Source of the DNA: Streptomyces rubrogriseus
Lineage (GTDB): Bacteria; Actinomycetota; Actinomycetes; Streptomycetales; Streptomycetaceae
Length of the DNA: 64,000 nt
NCBI RefSeq assembly: GCF_027947575.1
Contig: NZ_CP116256.1
Span: 6,820,001-6,884,000 of the forward strand
Direction: 5' to 3'
The translations under genes and the position numbers were made by a program. Shown here piece after piece: positions 29,235-36,917 of the stretch (the first letter of the stretch is position 1; each line of letters begins with the position of its first letter). The notes beneath the pieces are model-generated. The model saw only the letters and a list, made by a program, of their open reading frames with translations. It was not told the origin of the DNA and did no database searches.

Positions 29235-31163
29235 ATGCCCACGAAACCTGCCCCCGCCACGGATCTCGCCCCGGACGCCGCCCCGGACGCCGCCGAGAAG
29301 CGTTCCACCGTACGTGCCCTGCTGCGGCTGTGGCCCTATGTACGACCGGTGCGCGCGCGGTTGGGCGCGGCCGCGGTGATAGCGATCCTCGCCTCCTGCG
29401 TGGGGCTGGTGATCCCGCTGGTCCTGAAGTGGATGGTGGACGGGCCGGTGGCCGACGGTGATCCGGCGGGCGTGTGGCTCGGGGCGCTGTACCTGCTGCT
29501 CCTCGGGCTGGCGGAGGCGCTGCTGTTCGGTCTGCGGCGGTGGCTGGTGGCCAGGCCGCTGGCGGGTGTCGAGGCGGGCATGCGGGCGGATCTCTACCGG
29601 CGTCTGCAGCGCCTGCCGGTGGCCTTCCACGACCGCTGGGCCTCGGGGCAGTTGCTGTCACGCGGGACGACCGATCTGATGCTGCTCCGCATGTTCCTCG
29701 CCTTCCCGCTGACGTTCCTGCTGGTCAACGGCGTGACGATCCTGGTCGGCGTGGGCATCATGCTGGTCCAGGACTGGACGCTCGGGCTGGTCATCCTGGG
29801 CCCCGCCATCCCGGTGATGATCACCTGCGGGATCTTCGAGAAGAAGTACTCCGCGGTGGCGCGGCGCGCGCAGGACCAGGTCGGGGATCTGACGACCGTG
29901 GTCGAGGAGAGCGTGCTCGGCATCCGGATCATCAAGGGCTTCGGCCGGCACCGCAGCCAGGCCCGCGCCTTCCACGAGCTGTCGCACACCCTGCGGGGCA
30001 CCGAGCTGCGCAAGGCGCGGCTGCTCGCGGCCATCTGGGCGGTCATCGTGACGCTGCCCGAGGTGGCGATCGGGGCGGCGCTGGTGGTCGGGGCGGTCCA
30101 GGTGGCGGACGGGGCGCTGTCGGCGGGGACGCTGGTGGCGTTCCTGTCCACGGCGCTGGCGCTGCGGTGGCCGGTGGAGTCCATCGGCTTCCTGCTGGCG
30201 ATGAGTCAGGAGGCGGCGACGGCCACGGACCGCTACTTCGAGGTGATGGACGCGGAAGTCGAGTCTCCGGGGGGTGCTGGTGGCCCTGCGTCGGTGCCGC
30301 GGGGTGGGGAGCGCGGCCCGGCGTTGGGGGGTGCCTCCCAGGCCGTTCAGGCACTGGGGGAGGCACGACTGCCCGCAGCGGCGGGGGCCGACGGCCTCCG
30401 GTTCGAGCACGTCCTGTTCCGTTATCCCGACGCCGCCCCCGACTCCCCGCCCCTCCTGACGGACGTCGACCTGCACATCCGCCCCGGCGAGTCCATGGCC
30501 CTGGTCGGTGCCACCGGCAGTGGCAAGACGACGCTGACCGCGCTCGTCCCGCGCCTGCACGAGGTGACCGGGGGTCGGATCACGCTGGACGGCGAGGACA
30601 TCACCGCCCTGTCCCGCGAGGAGCTGCGCTCGATGGTCGCCGTGGCCTTCGAGGAGCCCACCCTCTTCTCGGCCACCGTCGGGGAGAACGTGCTGATGGG
30701 TGCGGGTGAGGGCGCCGACGACGAGGCGCTGGACCGCGCGCTCGCCGTCGCGCAGGCCGACTTCGCGCACGCGCTGCCCCAGGGCACCGGCACCCAGGTC
30801 GGTGAGCAGGGACTCAGCCTCTCCGGCGGCCAGCGTCAGCGCCTCGCGCTCGCGCGCGCCGTGGTGGGCAGACCGAGGTTCCTGGTCCTGGACGACCCGC
30901 TGTCCGCGCTGGACGTGCACACGGAGGCCGCCGTCGAGGCCGCCCTGCGGCGGGTCCTCGCGGACACCACCGCGCTGATCGTGGCCCACCGCCCCTCCAC
31001 CGTCCTGCTCGCCGACCGCGTCGCCCTGCTGTCCGAGGGCCGCATCGCCGCCGTCGGTACCCATCACGAACTGCTGCGCACCAGCCCCGAGTACGCCCAT
31101 CTGATGTCCGGGCCCGACGGGCACGAGAGCGACGAGGGACCCCAGGAAGGAGACGGCCGATGA
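29235..31163 (+). CDS. ABC exporter half-transporter, degenerate Walker B (pair 1, subunit A)
   Basis: 642-residue TMD-NBD protein, the first of four coupled genes. Six helices fill residues ~35-320. The NBD has Walker A GATGSGKTTL, FEEP at the Q-loop where Gln is expected, intact signature LSGGQRQRLALARAVV, and LVLDDPLSALD in which the catalytic Glu is Asp. It should therefore supply the good signature but a slow ATP site, as in heterodimeric exporters. The TMD-NBD linker (codons for ~35 residues at 30265-30385) is a Gly/Pro/Ala-rich insert containing an inverted repeat. The stop overlaps the next ATG. Confidence 0.92.
   Translation: MPTKPAPATDLAPDAAPDAAEKRSTVRALLRLWPYVRPVRARLGAAAVIAILASCVGLVIPLVLKWMVDGPVADGDPAGVWLGALYLLLLGLAEALLFGLRRWLVARPLAGVEAGMRADLYRRLQRLPVAFHDRWASGQLLSRGTTDLMLLRMFLAFPLTFLLVNGVTILVGVGIMLVQDWTLGLVILGPAIPVMITCGIFEKKYSAVARRAQDQVGDLTTVVEESVLGIRIIKGFGRHRSQARAFHELSHTLRGTELRKARLLAAIWAVIVTLPEVAIGAALVVGAVQVADGALSAGTLVAFLSTALALRWPVESIGFLLAMSQEAATATDRYFEVMDAEVESPGGAGGPASVPRGGERGPALGGASQAVQALGEARLPAAAGADGLRFEHVLFRYPDAAPDSPPLLTDVDLHIRPGESMALVGATGSGKTTLTALVPRLHEVTGGRITLDGEDITALSREELRSMVAVAFEEPTLFSATVGENVLMGAGEGADDEALDRALAVAQADFAHALPQGTGTQVGEQGLSLSGGQRQRLALARAVVGRPRFLVLDDPLSALDVHTEAAVEAALRRVLADTTALIVAHRPSTVLLADRVALLSEGRIAAVGTHHELLRTSPEYAHLMSGPDGHESDEGPQEGDGR
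30331..30366 (+). repeat. Inverted repeat inside an ABC exporter linker
   Basis: GTGCCTCC (30331-30338) and GGAGGCAC (30359-30366) form an 8-bp perfect stem within G-tract-rich DNA that codes for a low-complexity linker. It resembles the G-rich palindromes common in Streptomyces intergenic DNA. Confidence 0.55.
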
Positions 31164-33043
31164 CCGCGCCCACGGCCACCGCGCCGGACCGGGAACAGCC
31201 GGAGGGCCCCGAGCCCGGGGACCCGGCCGAGAAGAGGACCGACACCGCCGCCGCCGACGCCTTCGACGAGGACGTCCTGCCCAGCCCGCCGGGTGCGACC
31301 GGCGCCCTGCTGCGCTCCCTGCTGATGCCCATGAAGGCCCGGGTCGCCGTCACCGTCCTCCTGCTGCTGCTCCAGCAGGCGGCCGTGCAGGCGGGGCCGC
31401 TGCTGGTGGCGTACGCCATCGACCACGCCGTGCCGGCCCTGCGGGACGACGACCACGGTCCGCTGATCGCGGTGGGCGCCGGCTACCTGCTGTGCTCGCT
31501 GGCGGCGGGCGGTCTCCAGTACGCCTTCGTCGCGGCGGCGGCCCGCGTCAGCCAGGACGTGCTGCTCGACCTGCGCGGGCGCATCTTCCGGCACGCACAG
31601 GCGCTGAGCGTCGACTTCCACGAGCGCTACACCTCGGGCCGCCTCATCTCGCGCTCCACCACGGACGTGGAGTCCCTGCGCGAACTGCTCGACGAGGGGC
31701 TCCAGGAGCTGGTGACGGTCATCCTGTCCTTCGTCTACATCGCCGCGCTGCTGCTCTGGCTGGACCTGGGCCTCGGCGCCGTGGCGGTGGCGTCGTTCGT
31801 GCCGCTGTACGCGCTGGTGCGGCTCTACCAGCGGCGCGCGGGGCGGGTGTACCGGCAGCGGTCCACGGCGATCGCGGCGGTGATCGTGAAGTTCGTGGAG
31901 ACGATGAACGGCATCCGGCCGGTGCGCGCCTTCCGCCGGGAGGCCGTCAACGACGCCGACTTCGCGGTGCTGAACCACCGCCACGAACGGACCAACGGCG
32001 ACGCGCTGCTGGAGATGGCCCGTTACGTGGTGGGTTCCCGCCTGGTGGCGAACACGGCCGTCGCGGGGATCGTGCTGTGGGGCGCCTACCGGGTCGCGGA
32101 CGGCACGCTGGCGCTCGGTGTGCTGGCGGCGGCGGTGCTGTACCTGCGCCGCCTGTACGACCCGATCGACCGGCTGGGCATGTTCCTGAACTCGTACCAG
32201 TCGGCGGCCGCCTCGCTGGAGAAGATCGCCGGGCTGCTGGCCCAGACGCCGTCGGTGCCGGAGCCGACCGCGCCGAAGGAGCTGCCGCCGTTGGAGTCGG
32301 AGCACCCCGGCCGCGAGGTCGTCTTCGACTCGGTGAGCTTCGGCTACCGCACCGGCGGTGAGGTCCTGCCGCGCTTCGAACTGACGCTCCCGGCCGGTCA
32401 GACGGTCGCCGTCGTGGGCTCGACCGGCGCCGGCAAGTCGACGCTGGCCAAGCTGCTCGCCCGGTTCTACGACCCCTCCGCCGGGCGGGTCCTGCTGGAC
32501 GGCACCGACCTGCGCGACCTGGCCGTGCCCGAACTGCGGCGCGGGGTGGTGATGGTGACGCAGGAGGCGTTCCTGTTCTCCGGCACGGTCGCCGACAACA
32601 TCGCCATCGGCCGTCCGGAGGCTACGCGGGAGGAGATCGAGCGGGCCGCGAAGGCGATCGGCGCCCACGACTTCATCGCCGCGCTGCCGGACGGCTACGA
32701 CACCGACGTGCGCAAGCGGGGCGGCCGTATCTCCGCCGGTCAGCGGCAGCTCGTGGCCTTCGCGCGGGCGCTGCTCGCCGACCCGGCGGTGCTGATCCTG
32801 GACGAGGCGACCAGTTCGCTGGACATCCCCGGGGAACGGGCGGTGCAGCGGGCGATGACGACGGTGCTGAAGGGCCGTACGGCGGTCGTGATCGCGCACC
32901 GGCTCTCCACCGTGGAGATCGCCGACCGGGTGCTGGTGATGGAGCACGGCCGGATCGTCGAGGACGGCGCGCCGGACGAACTCATCGCCGGTACGGGCCG
33001 GTTCGCGGATCTGCACCGGGCCTGGCGGGACAGTCTGGCGTGA
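31160..33043 (+). CDS. ABC exporter half-transporter, canonical Walker B (pair 1, subunit B)
   Basis: 627-residue TMD-NBD protein with an ATGA overlap to its partner. After a ~50-residue acidic leader come six helices. The NBD has Walker A GSTGAGKSTLAKLL, Q-loop VTQEAFLFSGTV, signature ISAGQRQLVAFARALL (Gly2 of LSGGQ replaced by Ala), Walker B VLILDEATSSLD with catalytic Glu, and H-loop VVIAHRLSTVE. It complements the partner exactly: its Walker site plus the partner's LSGGQ make one good ATPase site. A drug or lipid exporter is likely. Confidence 0.93.
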   Translation: MTAPTATAPDREQPEGPEPGDPAEKRTDTAAADAFDEDVLPSPPGATGALLRSLLMPMKARVAVTVLLLLLQQAAVQAGPLLVAYAIDHAVPALRDDDHGPLIAVGAGYLLCSLAAGGLQYAFVAAAARVSQDVLLDLRGRIFRHAQALSVDFHERYTSGRLISRSTTDVESLRELLDEGLQELVTVILSFVYIAALLLWLDLGLGAVAVASFVPLYALVRLYQRRAGRVYRQRSTAIAAVIVKFVETMNGIRPVRAFRREAVNDADFAVLNHRHERTNGDALLEMARYVVGSRLVANTAVAGIVLWGAYRVADGTLALGVLAAAVLYLRRLYDPIDRLGMFLNSYQSAAASLEKIAGLLAQTPSVPEPTAPKELPPLESEHPGREVVFDSVSFGYRTGGEVLPRFELTLPAGQTVAVVGSTGAGKSTLAKLLARFYDPSAGRVLLDGTDLRDLAVPELRRGVVMVTQEAFLFSGTVADNIAIGRPEATREEIERAAKAIGAHDFIAALPDGYDTDVRKRGGRISAGQRQLVAFARALLADPAVLILDEATSSLDIPGERAVQRAMTTVLKGRTAVVIAHRLSTVEIADRVLVMEHGRIVEDGAPDELIAGTGRFADLHRAWRDSLA

Positions 33044-34875
33044 GGATCGACGCGTACGAGGACCCGGGCACCCCGGGTCGCGGGGGCGGCTGGCGGTACC
33101 TGGGCTGGCTGGTCGGGCGGCAGTGGCCCCGGTGCCTGGCGGGGGCGGTGCTCGCCAGTGTCTGGATGGTGCTGCTGGCGGCGACGCCGTACCTGATGGC
33201 CCGGGCCGTCGACCAGGGCCTGGAGCCCGGTGACATGGGCGCGCTGGCGGGCTGGACGGGCGCCATGGTCGCCGTCGGCGGGGTCAACGCGTGGCTGGGC
33301 ATGATGCGGCACCGCACGATGACGAAGGTGCGGATGGACGCCAACTTCCGCACGGTCAAGGTGGTCGTCGGGCACGCCACGCGGCTCGGCGCGGCGCTGC
33401 GCGGACAGGTGGGGACCGGCGAGGTCGTCACCATCGGGGTGGGCGACGTGCAGACCATCAGCACGTCCCTGACGGCCGTGGGGCCGGGCGTCGGCGCGGT
33501 CGTCGCCTACGCGGCGGTCGGCGGACTGATGCTGTCGGTGTCGGCCCGGCTGGCCCTGGTGGTGCTGCTCGGGGTCCCGGCGCTCGGGGTGCTCCTCGGT
33601 CCGCTCATGGGACGGCTTCAGGGCAGGGAGGCGGAGTACCGGGAGCGGCAGTCCGTGCTGACCGCGCGGATCGGCGACCTCGCGGGCGGGCTGCGGGTGC
33701 TGAACGGGCTGGGCGGCAAGGGCCTGGTCGCGGACGCCTTCCGGCAGGACTCGGGCCGGCTGCGCGAGCAGGGCTACCGGGTCGGCGCGGTGACCAGCTG
33801 GATCCAGGCCCTCGGGGTGGGGCTGCCGATGCTGTTCCTGGCCCTGGTGACCTGGCTGGGCGCCCGGCAGGCCGCGCAGGGGCACATCAGTGTGGGCGAA
33901 CTGGTGTCGGTGTACGGCTACGTCGTCGCGCTGGGCTGGCCGGTGGCGTTCCTCATCGAGATGGGCCACCAGCTCAGCCGCGGCGTGGTGGCCGCCCGCC
34001 GCGTCGTCGCCTTCCTGGACCTGGAACCGGCCCCGGACGAAGGCAGCCGGGACGCCCCCGCGGAACCCTCGGCGCTCCACGACCCGGCCTCGGGCGTCCG
34101 GATCGCCCCCGGCCGCCTGACCGCCCTGGTCACGGCCCACCCGTCCGACGCCACCGACATCCTGGACCGCCTGGGCCGCTACACCCCGTCGGACGCGACC
34201 TGGGGAGGCGTCCCCCTGACCGAGATCCCGCTGACACAGGTACGGGCGCGCATCCTGGTCGCCGACCCGGAAGCCGACCTCTTCGCAGGCCCCCTGAGCA
34301 CTGTAGTTGGCGCTCAGGACATGCCGAGCGGGGGCGCGGGCAGTGTCGATCTGCGGCTCCGCCGCGTGGGCGCGACAAGCCACGACGAATCCGCAGACGC
34401 GAAACAACGGCCCGGGGCAGACGAGACCGCGCGACTGACCGCAGCCCTCCACGCCGCCTCCGCCGAAGACATCGTCCGCGCTCTCCCCGACGGCCTGAAG
34501 ACCCAGGTCGCGGCCCAGGCCCGAGACCTGTCCGGAGGACAACGCCAACGCATCCGCCTCGCCCGCGCCCTCCTGACCGACCCCGAAGTCCTCCTCGCCG
34601 CGGAACCCACCTCCGCCCTGGACGCCCACACGGAGGCCACCGTGGCCGACCGCCTCAAGCACGCCCGCCGGGGCCGCACCACCGTCCTCGCCGCCACCTC
34701 ACCCCTGCTCCTCGACCGCGCGGACGTCGTGCACCACCTGGTCGACGGCAAGGTCGCGGCCACCGGCACGCACCGCGAACTCCTGGACTCCGAACCGGCG
34801 TACCGCGCCCTGGTCGCACGGGACGCCGAGGGCGCCGAGGGCGCCGAGGAAGAGGAAGGGGAACCGGCCCGATGA
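33040..34875 (+). CDS. ABC exporter half-transporter with dead nucleotide site (pair 2, subunit A)
   Basis: 611-residue TMD-NBD protein starting at a GTG that overlaps the previous stop (GTGA). The TMD looks normal. The NBD keeps the signature LSGGQRQRIRLARALL but has lost Walker A (RLTALVTAHPSDATDIL, no GKS/T), the Q-loop Gln (LVADPEADLF), the Walker B Asp (VLLAAEPTSALD) and the H-loop His (AATSPLLL). It can only donate its signature to a partner. A ~20-residue in-frame insert (34331-34389) between Q-loop and signature derives from a dispersed repeat. The NBD half uses many more C-ending codons and GAA than the TMD half. Confidence 0.9.
   Translation: MRIDAYEDPGTPGRGGGWRYLGWLVGRQWPRCLAGAVLASVWMVLLAATPYLMARAVDQGLEPGDMGALAGWTGAMVAVGGVNAWLGMMRHRTMTKVRMDANFRTVKVVVGHATRLGAALRGQVGTGEVVTIGVGDVQTISTSLTAVGPGVGAVVAYAAVGGLMLSVSARLALVVLLGVPALGVLLGPLMGRLQGREAEYRERQSVLTARIGDLAGGLRVLNGLGGKGLVADAFRQDSGRLREQGYRVGAVTSWIQALGVGLPMLFLALVTWLGARQAAQGHISVGELVSVYGYVVALGWPVAFLIEMGHQLSRGVVAARRVVAFLDLEPAPDEGSRDAPAEPSALHDPASGVRIAPGRLTALVTAHPSDATDILDRLGRYTPSDATWGGVPLTEIPLTQVRARILVADPEADLFAGPLSTVVGAQDMPSGGAGSVDLRLRRVGATSHDESADAKQRPGADETARLTAALHAASAEDIVRALPDGLKTQVAAQARDLSGGQRQRIRLARALLTDPEVLLAAEPTSALDAHTEATVADRLKHARRGRTTVLAATSPLLLDRADVVHHLVDGKVAATGTHRELLDSEPAYRALVARDAEGAEGAEEEEGEPAR
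34331..34389 (-). repeat. Dispersed repeat element, copy B, inside a coding sequence
   Basis: Reverse complement of this 59-bp segment matches 6591-6649 with a shared 24-base exact core (34352-34375). It is translated in frame as SVDLRLRRVGATSHDE-like sequence within the degenerate NBD, a region where ABC domains normally have no such insert. Confidence 0.75.
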
Positions 34876-36623
34876 CACAGCTGCCCGTCGCCGAGCGCAC
34901 CGACGTCCGCCGCGCGGCGGCCGGCCTGGTGCGCGCCGACCGGAGGTCCTTCGCGGTCGTCCTATGTCTCAACGCGCTGGCCGCGCTGGCCGGCCTCGCC
35001 GGTCCGTGGCTGCTGGGCCGGATCGTCGACGAGGTCCGCGGCGGGGGCGGGGTCGGCGCCGTGGACCGGATGGCCCTCGCCATCCTGCTGTGCTCGCTGG
35101 CGCAGTTGCTGCTGGCCCGCTGGGCGCGGTACGTGGGGCACCGGTTCGGGGAGCGGACGCTCGCCCGGGTGCGGGAGCGGTACGTGGAACGGGCGCTGGC
35201 GCTGCCCGCGTCGGTCGTGGAACGGGCGGGGTCCGGGGACCTGACGACGCGCGGCACCGCCGACGTGACCGCCGTCGGCACGACGCTGCGCGACGCCGGT
35301 CCCGAGCTGCTGGTCAACGCGGTGCAGGCGCTGTTCCTCACCGCCGCGGTGTTCGTGCTCGACCCGCTGCTCGGCCTGGTCGGGGTGCTGGGGCTGACAC
35401 CGGCCTGGCTCGCGCTGCGCTGGTACCTGCGCCGGGCGCGGGCGGCCTACCTCGCCGAGGGCGCGGCCAACTCCGACGTCGCGGAGAGCCTGGCGGCCAC
35501 CGTGGCGGGGGCCCGCACGGTCGAGGCGTTCGGGCTGGCCGAGCGGCGCGTCGCGACCAACCGCGGGGCGCTGGAGGTCTCGCTGCGCACCCGGTTGCGG
35601 ACGCTGTTCCTGCGCAGTGTGTTCTTCCCGGCGGTGGACATCTCCTACGTCCTTCCCGTGGCGGGCGTGCTGCTGCTCGGCGGGGTGCTGCACGCGCACG
35701 GGTCGGCGAGCCTCGGCGCGGTGGTGTCCTGCGCCGTGTATCTCCAGCAGTTGGCGGGGCCGCTCGACGAGGTGCTGATGCGGGTCGAGCAACTGCAGGC
35801 CGGTGCCGCCTCGTTCGCCCGGGTGGAGGGGCTGGCGCGGGCCCCGCGGGCGACGGCGGACGAGTCGGCGGTGCCGGACGGCGACCGTATCGACGTGTCC
35901 GGGGTGCGGTACGCCTACGACCGGGGCGGGGAGGTGCTGCGCGGGGTGGACCTCACCGTGCGGCCGGGCGAGCGGCTGGCGGTCGTCGGGCCGTCGGGGG
36001 CGGGCAAGACGACGCTGAGCCGGCTCCTGGCGGGCGTCGACGCGCCGACGGAGGGTTCGGTGACGGTGGGCGGGGTGCCCGTGGTCGCCCTGGGCCCGGA
36101 GCGGCTGCGCCGTCAGGTGGTGCTGGTCACCCAGGAGCACCACGTGTTCCTGGGGACGGTCCGCGACAATCTCCTGATCGCCGAACCGGCGGCCGCCGAC
36201 GAGGAGTTGTGGTCCGCGCTCGCCGCGGTGGGCGCCGAGGGCTGGGTGCGGGAGCTGCCCGGGGGCCTCGGCGCCGAGCTGGGCGCGAAGGGGCACTCCA
36301 CGGACGGCTCGCAGGCCCAGCAACTCGCCCTGGCCCGGGTGGTGCTGGCCGACCCGCACACCCTGATCCTGGACGAGGCCACGGCCCTGCTGGACCCGAC
36401 CACGGCCCGGCACACGGAGCAGGCGCTGGCCGCCGTACTGAAGGGCCGTACGGTCATCGCCATCGCACACCGCCTGCACACCGCGCACGACGCCGACCGG
36501 GTGGCGGTGATGGAGGACGGTCTGCTGACCGAGCTGGGCACGCACGGCGAGCTGGTGGCGGCGGGCGGGGCGTACGCGGCCCTGTGGGGCTCCTGGCACG
36601 GCGAGCCGTCCGCCGGTTACTGA
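34872..36623 (+). CDS. ABC exporter half-transporter with degenerate signature (pair 2, subunit B)
   Basis: 583-residue TMD-NBD protein, ATGA overlap with its partner. The NBD has intact Walker A (GPSGAGKTTLSRLL), Q-loop VTQEHHVFLGTV, Walker B LILDEATALLD and H-loop IAIAHRLHTA, but the signature is STDGSQAQQLALARVVL in place of LSGGQ. It therefore offers a working Walker site that needs the LSGGQ of the preceding gene product. The pair should have a single active ATPase site. Last gene of the four-gene overlap chain. Confidence 0.93.
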   Translation: MTQLPVAERTDVRRAAAGLVRADRRSFAVVLCLNALAALAGLAGPWLLGRIVDEVRGGGGVGAVDRMALAILLCSLAQLLLARWARYVGHRFGERTLARVRERYVERALALPASVVERAGSGDLTTRGTADVTAVGTTLRDAGPELLVNAVQALFLTAAVFVLDPLLGLVGVLGLTPAWLALRWYLRRARAAYLAEGAANSDVAESLAATVAGARTVEAFGLAERRVATNRGALEVSLRTRLRTLFLRSVFFPAVDISYVLPVAGVLLLGGVLHAHGSASLGAVVSCAVYLQQLAGPLDEVLMRVEQLQAGAASFARVEGLARAPRATADESAVPDGDRIDVSGVRYAYDRGGEVLRGVDLTVRPGERLAVVGPSGAGKTTLSRLLAGVDAPTEGSVTVGGVPVVALGPERLRRQVVLVTQEHHVFLGTVRDNLLIAEPAAADEELWSALAAVGAEGWVRELPGGLGAELGAKGHSTDGSQAQQLALARVVLADPHTLILDEATALLDPTTARHTEQALAAVLKGRTVIAIAHRLHTAHDADRVAVMEDGLLTELGTHGELVAAGGAYAALWGSWHGEPSAGY

Positions 36624-36712
36624 CTGACCGGACAGTAACCGGGCCCCGACAGCAACGATTCCGTTTATCGAACGTGAACGCCCGGTCAACGAACCATTTC
36701 CAGCCAACTTAC

Positions 36713-36759
36713 TGACGCGCTCCTGACAAGTAGCGCTTTCTCCTGCCACTCTTCCGTCG
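36713..36759 (+). promoter_or_regulatory. Shared upstream element, protease gene 1
   Basis: Contains GCGC-TCCTGACA-GTA-GCGC-TT and, ~20 bases on, TCTTCCGTC. The same order of words occurs at 39176-39220 in front of the paralogous protease. Both lie about 75-200 bp upstream of the start codon. Probably a promoter or operator duplicated with the gene. Confidence 0.5.
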
Positions 36760-36917
36760 GCCCCTTCACAGTGCCCCCACAGCTTCCCCACGAGCGCTGT
36801 GCCGCGGCCAGCTCCTAGCACCAGGTTTCTGCGTACCGCACAGTTCCGCCCGGCCGGCCACCCGCCGACCGGTCTCCCCTGGCCGCGCAACCCGTGGCCA
36901 CGCAGAAGGAGTCAGTG

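Noticed and set aside
33291..34871. Upstream extension of the last ABC exporter gene (a frame open from 33291)
   Set aside because: The extension is an out-of-frame reading of the preceding ABC gene; the ATG at 34872 overlaps that gene's stop and begins the real TMD.
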